Below are positions 26,648-36,481 of a stretch of DNA of 64,000 nucleotides, piece after piece. Location: contig NZ_CP132384.1 of assembly GCF_030758775.1 (NCBI RefSeq), positions 744,001 through 808,000 on the forward strand. Reading direction: 5' to 3'. Below the pieces are notes generated by a model. It had not been told where the DNA came from and made no database searches. It saw only the letters and a program-made list of their open reading frames with translations. The position numbers were made by a program, and so were the translations under genes. The DNA comes from Bifidobacterium asteroides (GTDB lineage Bacteria; Actinomycetota; Actinomycetes; Actinomycetales; Bifidobacteriaceae). The first letter of the stretch is position 1, and each line of letters starts with the position of its first letter.

Positions 26648-29600
26648 TTACTCGTGCGAAGTGTGCAGTAGCCTGTGCCGTTCTCTCCGGTGGCGGCGCG
26701 AGGCCAGGACTCCGCCCATGCCGGTTATGCCGGTGGCCAGGGCGAGCAGGATGCCCTCCCCGCCGGCTCTTGGGAGTACGCCTGCAGGCAGATATGTATA
26801 TCTGAGGGAAGTATCGGGCTGCTGGGCTGTGCCGCCCAGCGTGTAGTCCACGCTGACCGTGACCGTGCCCGGCACGTGTATTGGCGTGAGCACGGTGACG
26901 CTGTTGTCTTTGCCATGCGTCAGGCCTGATACGGCGGTGCTGGTCGAATTTGACGCCGGTGATCGCCAGCTGCAGGTTGAACGTCACCGCCACAGGAACA
27001 GTCGATAGGCTGGTGTTGCCGTTGCCGAGCTGGCCAAAGCCGTTGTACCCGCAGGCGTATGTGTATCCGTTTGGGCTCACGGCCAGCGAATGATGGTCTC
27101 CGGCTATGAACTGTGTGGCTTTTAGTCCTTTGCTCTTGTCGGTGGGGTTGGCTGGGTCGCACACGTGCACAGGAACAGACGAATTGCTGTAGCTGGTGCC
27201 GTTGCCGAGTTGGCCATACTTGTTGTATCCCCAGGCGTAGGCGTATCCGTCGCTGCCAACGGCCAGTGAATGATAGTATCCGCCGCTCACTTGTACGGCT
27301 TGCAGGCCTTTGCTTGAATCGTAGGGGTTGGCCGGGTCGCGCACGTGCACAGGGACAGACGAGTCGTTGTAGGTGTTGTTGTTGCCGAGCTGGCCATTGC
27401 TGTTGTATCCCCAGGCGTAGGCGTATCCGTCGCTGCCCACCGCAAGTGAATGATAGGTTCCGGTGCTCACCTGTGTGGCTTTCAGTCCTATGCTTGTGTC
27501 AGTGGGGTTGGCGGGGTCACGCACGCGTACCGGAACAGACGAATCTGCATAGTAACCGTTGCTGTTGTTGCCGAGCTGGCCACGGGAGTTGTCTCCCCAG
27601 GCGTAGGCGTATCCGTCGTTGCCTACGGCCAGCGAATGCTCGTATCCGGCGCTGACTTGCACGTAGGCCAAATCTGCAGGCACGTCTGTAGACGTCTTGG
27701 GATCGGGTGTCCTTCACCATGACCGGCGTCGTCCTGCTGGTGGTCGTCCCGTCGCCGAGCTGACCGGAGCTGTTGTATCCCCACGCGTAGGTGTTCCCAT
27801 CGGCTGCCCACGGCTAGTGAATGATAGGTCTCCGCCGCTCACCTGTACGGCTTTCAGTCCTTTGTTCGTGTCGGTGGGGTTGGCGGGGTCGCGTACGCGC
27901 ACCGGAACAGTCGATAGAGCTGTGACTGTTGTTGCCGAGCTGGCCATTGGTTGTTCCAACCCCAAGTGTAGGCGTATCCGTCGCTGCCCACGGCTAGCGA
28001 ATGCGAGCCATCCGGCGCTGACCTGCACGTAGGTGAAATTCTCAGGCACGTCCGGGTACGTCGTGCGATCAGGTTTCTTCACCAAGACCGGCGTATGCCG
28101 ATCGGTGGTTGTCCCGTCGCCTAGCTGGCCATACTTGTTCCATCCCCATGCATAGGCGTTCCCGTCGCTGCCCACACCCAAGGAAAAACCAAGATCAAAA
28201 TCTTTTGATCCGCTGAGTTGGTTGAACCTGATGCCTCGGCTGGTGTCTGGCGGGGTGATGGTGGTGGATTCCCTGCCCAGCTGGCTGCCCTTGTCGGGGC
28301 TGATGCTCCACTTGTTGTTCCCGCTTTCGGTCCACTTGGCGGTAAGGGTCAGGTCCTTGCTGACGGGCTTGCTGAAGTCGTAGGCGACTTCGCCGGTGAA
28401 CCATCCGTCGAACTGGTAGCCTTCGCGCGCCGGGTTGGGGGTGGGCCGCTTTACTCTGCCGTAGGGGTCTGAGATGTTCTGGTCGGCGGGTTCGGGGCTT
28501 CCTCCGTCCGCATTGAAAGTGACTGTGTGGGTCGTGCCCTGCTGGTCGTCTCGTGTCAGCGGCTGGTCGACCGTGTAGTTGAGGCTTCTGGTGAAGGGCT
28601 GGCCGTCCTGCCTGCCGGCGATGGTGATGGCGGCTGGACCCGGCTTGCGTGCAGGGATTTCCGCCTGCCAGATGCTGCTGGTCTTGCTGAGTTTGAGCGG
28701 TTGGCTGTCCAGGCTGGCTGATTCCAGGGTGGGGTCGGTGCTGGTGTCGAGTCTGGCTGGCTTGCCGGGCTGACCCTGCTCGTCCAGGCTCCATTTGTAT
28801 ATGTCGCCCTGCCTGCTGATGGCGATGATCCTGTTGCCTGCAGCTGTTGCCTGCACAAACTGCTGGTTCCCGTTGTTTGTGCGTTTGGGCGCTTCGCCGG
28901 GCTTCCAGGCCCAGAGGCGGCCGCCTTTGTCGACGATCATGGCCTGGTCATTGTTGGTGGCGGCCGAGCTGGCTTTCATGCCTTCTGGCAGGTTGACGGC
29001 TGTGGAATCGGCTGCGGTGTTGGCCAGATACCGGGCTTGCCCGTCCGCATCCAGGAGGAGAAACCCCTGGTTGAGGGCTTGGGCTTGGATGATGCGCATG
29101 CCGGGCTGCTGTTTGATGCGTGCGGGTTCGGCTTTTCCGGTGCTTGTTCTGTGTCCCAGGTCCAGGCTTGCCCGTCTGCGTCCAGGGCGAGGATCCGGCT
29201 GGCGGAGGCGGCGGCGAGTGACGGCCTGCGCCTGCCCGGGCAGGCTGGTTGTCGGCTTGTTCTGGCGAGCTTCTGGTTCGGATTCTGGCTGCCGGTCTGG
29301 CTGTCTTGGAAGGCGTGGACCTGTCCCTGCCGGTCCACGGCCAGGAGCCGGTCGCCGTTGATGCTGATGCTGGTGAACCTGGTGTTCTGGCTGGTGTCGA
29401 GGATGGTGGGTGTCGCTTGTCTGGCTGGTCCAGGTGTAGATCTGCTGGTCGGATCCTAAGGCGGCCTGCCATCGGCTGCCGGCTGCGGCCTGCAGGTAGT
29501 GGAACCCGGTCAGGAATGCTTGAGCGGGGGAGGGAACCTGTTCTGGGTGTGCCGTCTTGCGTCCATGTGTAGATGCGGCCGTCGCCGGTCAGGCCGACAA

Positions 29601-30256
29601 TCTGGTCTCCTGCGGTTTGGATGCTGGCGTAGCAGGGTTCCTGCCGGTTGGGCGGGCTGATGGTCAGTCTGGCGCCGGTGGCGGGCCCGTGGTCCGGGCT
29701 CAGCGTCCAGTCCGTGGTCTTCGCCCACTGGGCTTTCAGGGTCGTGTCCTGGAGGATGGGGGTCTGGAAGTCGAAAGGCTGGCCGTCAAGCGTCCACCCG
29801 TCGAACCGGAAGCCGTGACGTACTGAGGATTCTGTTGCGGCGGGAGTGGCGAGGGTGCCGGTTTTCACGGTTGACTGTGTTGGCTTGCTGCCGTCTGCTG
29901 GGTCGAGGCGCACCACATGTGAAGTTTGATCATCACTATCGGATGGCTTGGTTGAAGCGGATCCTGTGTTGTCCGGACTGTTCGTTGATGATTGCGAAGT
30001 ATTTGGACTTGGTGTTGCGGAGCTTAACGGCGAGGCTGGTTGTCAGAGGCGATGGCGAGGGCAGTGGGGTGTTTGTTGCGTTGCTGGGGAGAGTGGCGGG
30101 GGTTTGCTTAGCTACGCGAGGGGTCTGACGACCCCCCCCCCCGGTGAGTACAGGAGCGTCCGCCGCGTTTGCGGACGCGACGCCGAGGCCTGCCAGCAGG
30201 CCCAGCAGGACGGTCATCATCGCCAACGCACGACGTAGACGGGAAACCAGATGCAT
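26648..30256 (-). pseudogene. RCC1-propeller surface protein B, frameshifted as assembled
   Basis: Paralogue of gene A with the same order: signal peptide, G11 tract, B-repeat, degenerate propeller, B-repeat, seven RCC1 blades, LPRAGG sorting signal and basic tail. As given it is broken by about 13 frameshifts. Eleven are +1 relative to the expected frame: near 30040, 29545, 29425, 29222, 28008, 27945, 27911, 27820, 27800, 27705 and 26940. Two are +2 or -1 (near 29255 and 29145). With them corrected the frame is open to the TAA at 26648 and no nonsense codon is needed. The shifts cluster where paralogues differ, so consensus error is a serious alternative to real decay. The sum of shifts is a multiple of three. 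Confidence 0.75.
30132..30142 (-). repeat. G11 homopolymer in gene B (slippage site)
   Basis: Same position and length as in gene A, directly after the signal peptide. It is in frame with the ATG at 30256. Stops for the two other frames are the complements of 30112-30114 (TAG) and 30108-30110 (TAA). Confidence 0.8.
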
Positions 30257-30771
30257 GACTCGTAAACCCCTTCACCAACACCAAGCAGAGCCAGCGGCTC
30301 GCTTAAAAGCGTCTTGTTTGCCGGAAAGCCGTCCTGTCTTTCAACGCCAACCCTGCACCGGATTGCAGGAACTGTGGCGGAAACCAGCCGTCTTCCCGTT
30401 ACCCCTGTTTTTCACCATACCACCGGTCTGACAAGCAACACACAAGCCGGATCCGAACGCCCGACGGCTGTGATTGCAGTAATTGGGCATAGTCGGCTGC
30501 TTAGGGCAATTATGAAATTGCATGAAAGGGGCTGGCTAGGATCAGGTGGGGATGGCCGTCATGGCGGGGTGGTTGCATGCCCACATCCCGCCATGGCGGT
30601 TGCCCCTCTCCTGATGTGCCGTCCAGCCCTTGGAAGGCTGGGCTGAGTGTGGTGGGGGCGCGGGAGGGAAGTGTCGGCTCTCTTGGGGTTTGAGCCTTGA
30701 CTGACACGTTTCCTCCCTGCTCCCCCTATGTGGGCCGGGAGCGGGGGGATTGATTCGCCGCCCGGCCGCTC
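30257..30771. other. Gene-free gap: leader of RCC1 gene B and 3' flank of gene C
   Basis: No gene seen. 30257-30440 holds the leader and putative promoter of gene B. 30441-30535 shows nothing recognisable. 30540-30771 is the GC-rich flank of gene C, nearly the same as 22340-22581, including GGCTC/GAGCC at 30676-30696. Short ORFs that cross both flank copies do not keep the same frame, so they are not genes. Confidence 0.6.
30414..30442 (-). promoter_or_regulatory. Putative promoter of RCC1 gene B
   Basis: Minus strand reads TTGCTTGTCAGACCGG, TGG, then TATGGT and GAAAA, the counterpart of the blocks upstream of A and C. TATGGT is the best -10 of the three. Leader about 158 bases. Confidence 0.4.
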
Positions 30772-30790
30772 TTACTCGAGTGAAGCGTGA
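30540..30790. repeat. 3' flank repeat, copy next to RCC1 gene C
   Basis: Second copy of the 250-bp flank described at 22340-22600, with few substitutions. Long near-identity in non-coding DNA points to recent duplication or gene conversion between genes A and C. Confidence 0.8.
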
Positions 30791-33700
30791 AGCAGTTGGT
30801 GTTGTTCCCTCCGGTGGCGGCGTGAGGCGAGGACCCCGCCCATGCCGGTCATGCCGGTGGCCAGGGCGAGCAGGATGCCTTCCCCGCCTGCCTTGGGGAG
30901 CACGCCTGCAGGCAGGTACGTGTACCTGAGGGAGGTGTCCGGCGTTTGGGGTGCGCCGCCCAGCGTGTAGTCCACGCTGACCGTGACCGTGCCCGGCTGG
31001 TGCGCGGGCGTGAGCACGCTGACGCTATTGCCATCGCCGCGCGTCAGTTCTGACACGGCATTGCTGGTCGAATCTGACGCCGGTGACCACCAGCAGCCAG
31101 GTTGAACGACACCGGCACAGGAGCCATACTTGACGATGTTGTGTGCTGCCGTCGCCGAGCTCGCCATACTTGTTGTTTCCCCATGCCCAGGCGTTGCCGT
31201 CGCTGCCCACGGCCAGCGAATGAGTGTCTCCGGCGCTGACCTGTGTGGCTTGCAGTCCTTTGCTCGCGTTCCCGGGGTTGGCGGGGTCGCGCACGTGCAC
31301 AGGAACAGACGAATTGCTGTAGCTGGTGCCGTTGCCGAGCTGGCCATACGTGGTTGTCTCCCCATGCCCAGGCGTTGCCGTCGCTGCCCAGGGCCAGGGA
31401 ATGCCGCCATCCGGCGCTGACCTGCAGGTAGGTGAAGTCCGCTGGCAGGTTCGGGTACGTCTTCCGGTCAGGCGTCTTCACCCTGACCGGCGCAGACCGG
31501 TAGGTGGTGCTCGTCCCGTCGCCGAGCTGGCCGTGGTCGTTGTCTCCCCATGCCCAGGCGTTGCCGTCGCTGCCCAGGGCCAGGGAATGCTGGTATCCGG
31601 CGCTGACCTGCAGGTAGGTGAAGTCCGCTGGCAGGTTCGGGTACGTCTTCCGGTCAGGCGTCTTCACCCTGACCGGCGTATACCGATAGTTGTTGCTCGT
31701 CCCGTCGCCGAGCTGGCCACTGGTAGTTGTTTCCCCAGGCGTAGGTGTTCCCGTCGCTGCCCAGGGCCAGCGAATGATAACTATCCGGCGCTGACCTGCA
31801 CGTAGGTGAAATCCGCAGGCGCGCCTGCAGGCTTCCCCACTTTGACCGGCGTATTCCGGCTGCTGCTCGTCCCGTCACCGAGCTGGCCATAGGTGTTGTC
31901 TCCCCAGGCGTAGGCGTTGCCGTCGCTGCCCAGGGCCAGGGAATGAAAGCGCTCCGGCGCTGACCTGCACGTAGGTGAAATCCTTAGGCAGGTCCGGGTA
32001 CGTGCTGCGGTCAGGCGTCCTCACCGTGACCGGCGTATTCCGGCTGCTGCTCGTCCCGTCGCCGAACTGGCCATTGCCGTTGTTTCCCCAGGCGTAGGCG
32101 TTGCCGTCGCTGCCCAGGGCCAGGGAATGAAAGGCTCCGGCGCTGACCTGCACGTAGGTGAAATCCTTAGGCAGGTCCGGGTACGTGCTGCGGTCAGGCG
32201 TCCTCACCGTGACCGGCGTATTCCGGCTGCTGCTCGTCCCGTCGCCGAGCTGGCCATTGCCGTTGTTTCCCCAGGCGTAGGCGTTGCCGTCGCTGCCCAC
32301 CGCCAAGGAAAAACCATAGGGATTAGTACCGTCGTATGTTGATGCGCTGATCTGGTTGAATCGTATGTCTCGGCTGGCATTGTCGGGCGGGGTGATGGTT
32401 GTGGATTCCTTGCCCAGCTGGCTGCCCTTGTTGGGGCTGATGCTCCACTTGGTGTTCCGGCTTGTCGGCGTCCAGTGGGCGGTCAGGGTCAGGTCCTTGT
32501 CGACGGGCCTGCTGAAATCGTAGGCGACCTGACCGGTGAACCAGCCGTCGAACAGGAAGCCTTCACGAGCCGGGTCGGGTGAGGGGCGCTTCGCCCTCCC
32601 GTACGGGGCGGGGACATGCTGGTCCGCTGGTTCGGGGTTTCCGCCGCCCGTGTCGAAGCGGACCGTGAACGCGGATCGTTGTCCGGCGCCTCTGGTCAGC
32701 GGCTGGTCGACCGTGTACGCAAGGCTCCTGGTGAAGGGCTTATCGTCCTGCCTGCCCGTGATGAGGATGGCGGCCGGCCCGGGCTTGCGGGCGGGCATGT
32801 CCGCCTGCCAGGAGCCGTTGTTCTTGGTGAGTTTGAGCGGCTGGCTGTCCAGGCTGGCTGATTCCAGGATGGGCGCTTGTGCGGTGCCTAGCCTGTCGGG
32901 TTTGCCAGGCTGGCCCTGCCCGTCCAGGCTCCACCTGAATATGCCGCCCTGGCTGCTGATGGCGCTGATCCTGCCGCCGGCAGCGGCGGCCTGCACGTAG
33001 GCTTGGTTCCTGCTGTCTGCGCGTATGGGCGTCTTGCCGGACTTCCAGGCCCAGACGTGGCCGTCGGTATCAGTGATGACGGCCTGGTCCTTGTTGGCGG
33101 CGGTCGAGCTGGCCTGCACGCCGTCCGGCAGGCTGAGTTGGATCATGGCGGCAGTGCCGTCTGGCAGGTACCGGGCCTGCCCGTCCGCGTCCAGGAGGAG
33201 GAACCCCTGGTTGAGGGCCTGGGCTTGGACGATGCGCATGCCCGGATCCTGCTTGACGCGTGCGGGCTTGGCGCTTCCTGTCTTGCCTGCATCCCAGGTC
33301 CAGGCTTGCCCGTCCTCGTCCACGATGAGCGCCTGGCTGGCGGTGACGGCGGTGACGGCCTGCGCCTTTTCGGGCAGGCTGGTTGCGGCCTGCTGTATAA
33401 GTTCCGGGTTCTGGCTGTCGGCCTTGCTGGCCTGATAGGTGTGGACCTGTCCCTGCCGGTCCACTGCCAGGAGCCGATTGTCGTTCATGCTGATGCTGGT
33501 GAACCTGGCATCCTTGCCGGTGTCGAGGATGGTGGGCGTTGCTTGTCTGCTGTTCCAGGTGTATATCCGCTGGTCGGATCCGAGGGCGGCCTGCGATCGG
33601 CTGTCGGCTGCAACCTGCAGGTAGTGGAACTCGTCGGGGGCCTGGGCGGGGGAGGGCACCTGTTTGGGCGTGCTGTCCTGCGTCCAGGTGTAGATGCTGC

Positions 33701-34370
33701 CGTCGCCGGTCAGGCCGAGGATCTGGCCGCCTGCCGCTTGGATGCTGGCGAACTGAGGTTCCTGCCTGTGGGGCGGGCTGATGGTCAGCCTGGTGCCGGT
33801 AGCGGGCCCATGGTCCGGGCTCAGTGTCCAGTCCGTGGCCTTCGACCATTGGGCTTTCAGGGTCGTGTCCTGGAGGATGGGGGTCTGCAAGTCGAACGGC
33901 TGGCCGTCGTATGTCCACCCGTCGAACCGGAAGCCATCACGCTGCGGGTTCCGTTGCGGGGGAGCGGCGAGAGTCCCGGTTTTCACGGTCGTTTGGGTGG
34001 GCTTGCTGCCGTCGGCCGGGTCGAAGCGCACTGTGTGCGAAGCCTGACCATCCGACTTTTCGGATGGCTTGGCAGGAGCGGAGCCTGCGCTGCCGGGTGT
34101 TCCCGTCGTCGATGACGGGGTTCCTGGGCTTGCTGTCGTGCTTAACGGTGTGGCGGCTTGTATCGGCGATGGCGAGGGCAGCGGGGTGCTGGTCGCGCTG
34201 CCGGGGGGAATGCCGGGGGTTTGCTCAGCTACGCGAGGGGTCTGACGACCCCCCCCCCCGGTGAGTATGGGAGCGTCCGCCTGGGCGGATGCGACGCCCA
34301 GGCCTGCCAGCATTCCCAGCAGGATGACAGCCATCGCCAGGGTGCGACGCAGACGGGAAACCAGATGCAT
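30772..34370 (-). pseudogene. RCC1-propeller surface protein C, frameshifted in the last blades as assembled
   Basis: Third paralogue. The ATG at 34370 opens a clean frame of 831 residues: signal peptide, G11 tract, linker, B-repeat, degenerate propeller, second B-repeat and the first canonical blades. Then seven frameshifts follow: six +1 (near 31948, 31778, 31722, 31348, 31098, 31064) and one +2 or -1 (near 31140). After correction there are seven canonical blades and the C-terminal domain ending LPKAGG, hydrophobic helix and RRHRR. As written, the protein would lose its anchor and could be secreted. Errors in repeat assembly or true decay are both possible. The canonical blades here are nearly identical to each other at DNA level. 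Confidence 0.75.
34249..34259 (-). repeat. G11 homopolymer in gene C (slippage site)
   Basis: Eleven G in the gene, in frame. Off-frame stops are the complements of 34229-34231 (TAG) and 34225-34227. The latter is TGA here, where genes A and B have TAA: the stop function is kept although the base changed. Confidence 0.82.
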
Positions 34371-34659
34371 CAAACCAAAACCCCTTCACCAAACACCAAA
34401 CGGAACCAATGCCGCTTGCCTACTCAAGTTCTGCCTGCCAGCGCCAACCCTGCATCACATCGCATGAACTAAAGGCGCAAGCCAGCCGTCTTCTCGACAT
34501 CCCCCGCCTTTCACCCTACCACCCAGCCCGCCGACAACACACGAGATGCAAATGCACAGCGGTGGGCCTTAAGCAACAACTGATCCCATCTTGCCTGGCA
34601 GATAGAATGGGCAGACAACACGTCACGGCCGCTGATCGGCCGATAAGGAGCATGACTAT
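34371..34659. other. Divergent control region between RCC1 gene C and the aldo/keto reductase
   Basis: No gene. The left part is the leader of gene C. Its putative promoter (minus strand -10 TAGGGT, complement of 34513-34518, with the GTGTTGTCGG block upstream) matches those of A and B. The right part leads to the reductase gene: TAGAAT at 34603-34608 is a plausible -10, and a CGGCCG...CGGCCG self-complementary pair lies just before AAGGAG. Confidence 0.5.
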
Positions 34660-35499
34660 ATGACCGGAAACGTCACCGACACCGTCATCACCCTCAACAA
34701 TGGGGTCAGCATCCCCCAGCTGGGTCTCGGGGTCTTCCAAACACCTGATGGCGAGGCCACCAGCCAGGCCGTCACCTGGGCCCTGCAGGCGGGCTATCGC
34801 CACATCGACACCGCCATGATCTACGGCAACGAGCAGTCCGTGGGGGAGGGTCTGCGCCGCTCCGGTGTCGACCGGCGGGATGTCTTCCTGACCACCAAGC
34901 TCTGGAATGACGACATCCGTGCAGGACGGGCCAAGGAGGCCTTCAAGGAGAGCCTGGACCGGCTGGGCGTGGACTACTTGGACCTCTACCTGATCCACTG
35001 GCCCGCCAAGGGCTGGCAGCAGGCCTGGGAGGACATGGAGGAGCTCTACACCCAGCGGCGAGTGCGGGCCATCGGGGTCTGCAACTTCCAGAAGCACCAC
35101 CTGGACGAGCTGCACACCATCAGCGGCACCAAGCCGGCGGTCGACCAGATCGAGTCCTCGCCCCAGTTCGTCAACGACGACCTGATCGACTACTGCCACG
35201 GCACCCTGCGCGTGGATGTGGAGGCCTACAGCCCCCTGGGCGGCACCGGCGGCAGCCTGCTGGCCGACCCCAGGCTCAAGGCCATGGCCGAGCGCTACGA
35301 CCGCTCCCCGGCGCAGATAGTGCTGCGCTGGCACCTGCAGCGCGGGGTCATCGTCATCCCCAAGTCCACCCACAAGGAGCGGATCGAGCAGAACGCGCAG
35401 GTCTTCGACTTCGAGCTGAGCGATGAGGATATGAAGGCCATCACCGCTATGAACAGGGACGAGCGCACCGGCGCGGATCCCGACAACTTCGACTTCTGA
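34660..35499 (+). CDS. Aldo/keto reductase
   Basis: A 279-residue NADPH-dependent oxidoreductase of the AKR superfamily (AKR5-like, similar to 2,5-diketo-D-gluconate reductases). The catalytic tetrad is visible: Asp and Tyr in IDTAMIYGNEQSVG, Lys in FLTTKLWND and His in LYLIHWPAKG. The C-terminal cofactor segment VIPKSTHKERIEQN is typical. The start at 34660 follows ATAAGGAG with good spacing. It is monocistronic, ending at a hairpin before the convergent alarmone synthetase gene. Substrate unknown. Confidence 0.92.
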   Translation: MTGNVTDTVITLNNGVSIPQLGLGVFQTPDGEATSQAVTWALQAGYRHIDTAMIYGNEQSVGEGLRRSGVDRRDVFLTTKLWNDDIRAGRAKEAFKESLDRLGVDYLDLYLIHWPAKGWQQAWEDMEELYTQRRVRAIGVCNFQKHHLDELHTISGTKPAVDQIESSPQFVNDDLIDYCHGTLRVDVEAYSPLGGTGGSLLADPRLKAMAERYDRSPAQIVLRWHLQRGVIVIPKSTHKERIEQNAQVFDFELSDEDMKAITAMNRDERTGADPDNFDF

Positions 35500-35511
35500 G
35501 GGATGGTGGTG

Positions 35512-35550
35512 CAGGAGGAGACCCGACCTTGCAGGCGGGGCCTCCTCCTG
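35512..35550. terminator. Hairpin between aldo/keto reductase and alarmone synthetase genes
   Basis: CAGGAGGAG (35512-35520) pairs perfectly with CTCCTCCTG (35542-35550). It lacks a T-run but sits between two converging genes and probably serves both. Confidence 0.55.
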
Positions 35551-35619
35551 GGACCCGGCGGAAGCCCCAACCCTTCCACCTGGCCTGGTTTCTATGGTAA
35601 AGGATTTGTGAGGATTCAG

Positions 35620-36369
35620 CTAATCCTTATTGTTGCTGATGGCCTCGTCGTCGGAGTCCTGCTCCTGGGGAGAACCTGAGATGTCGCGGTGGATGGACTG
35701 CATCTGCACCTCGATGTTCTGCAGGGAGCGGGCGCAGTCCAGCAGGGTCTGCGAATGCTCGGCCAGGCGGGCGTCGGGCAGGTCGGACTTGTAACGCAGC
35801 TGGTGCTCCAGGGAGGCCCAGTAGTCCATGGCGATGGTGCGGAACTGCACCTCGACCGGCGTGTAGTGGGGGCCCGAGGTCAGGAAGACCGGCACGGCGT
35901 AGATGACGTGCAGGCTGCGGTAGCCGTTCATCTTGGGGTTGCGGATGTAGTCCTTGACCCTCAGCACCTGGATGTCCGACTGGTCGGAGAGGTAGCGTGA
36001 GACCGAGTAGACATCGTCCCGGTAGTTGCAGATGACGCGCACGCCGGCCACGTCGAAGATGTGATCGCGCACCGAGGGGATGGTGACGGGCAGGTTCTTG
36101 CGGTGCAGCTTGCCGATCAGGGAGTCCACGCTCTTGAGCCGGCGCTCCATGTGGTGGATGGGGTTGTGGCTGAACCGGACCTGGAATTCCGTGTCCAGCA
36201 CGTCCAGCTTGGTCGAAATCTCGTACATGGCCCCCTCGTAGGTCTGCATGAGATTGACGAACTCCGTTATCTCGTCGATGTCCAGCTTGGGACGGTCCTT
36301 TTCGTCCAGGTCGGACAGTCGCTGCTTCATTTCGGATGCGCTCATGGCACTGTTACGGTCGAGTATCAC
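35620..36369 (-). CDS. Small alarmone synthetase (RelQ-like GTP pyrophosphokinase)
   Basis: A 249-residue protein consisting of a (p)ppGpp synthetase domain without HD hydrolase, TGS or ACT domains, so a small alarmone synthetase. Key motifs are present: DHIFDVAGVRVICNY, NPKMNGYRSLHVIYAVP and EVQFRTIAMDYWASLEHQLRYK, so it should be active in making ppGpp or pppGpp. The C-terminal tail is acidic. The GTG at 36369 is preferred because GGAGG lies five bases upstream; the ATG at 36345 has no ribosome binding site. Probably transcribed divergently from miaB. Confidence 0.88.
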   Translation of the reverse strand: MILDRNSAMSASEMKQRLSDLDEKDRPKLDIDEITEFVNLMQTYEGAMYEISTKLDVLDTEFQVRFSHNPIHHMERRLKSVDSLIGKLHRKNLPVTIPSVRDHIFDVAGVRVICNYRDDVYSVSRYLSDQSDIQVLRVKDYIRNPKMNGYRSLHVIYAVPVFLTSGPHYTPVEVQFRTIAMDYWASLEHQLRYKSDLPDARLAEHSQTLLDCARSLQNIEVQMQSIHRDISGSPQEQDSDDEAISNNKD

Positions 36370-36457
36370 ATGAACCTCCCATGCCGCCGTTCGTAACCAT
36401 GACTCATGGTACGCACAGGCCCCGATGGCCGCGGGACCCGACCTGCGCATACAATCA

Positions 36458-36463
36458 TGGCTT
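36458..36463 (+). promoter_or_regulatory. Putative -10 element of miaB
   Basis: TACAAT at about 36451-36458 lies some 25-30 bases before the chosen miaB start; no good -35 is visible. Position is approximate and the call is weak. Confidence 0.3.
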
Positions 36464-36481
36464 ATGGAAGCAGGCGAGGGC

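Noticed and set aside
22353-30707. Small genes in the duplicated 3' flanks (22353-22598 and 30510-30707, minus strand)
   Set aside because: The two copies start alike but shift frame relative to each other, which is not expected of a conserved coding sequence.
22582-34370. CRISPR array, because of regularly spaced repeats
   Set aside because: The repeats are about 150-170 bp protein-coding blades in one frame, not 25-40 bp repeats with unique spacers, and no cas genes are present.
22582-34370. Insertion sequence or prophage as cause of the island
   Set aside because: No transposase, integrase, terminal inverted repeats or target duplication found inside or at the edges. The Xer-type gene at 3953 is a housekeeping recombinase far away.
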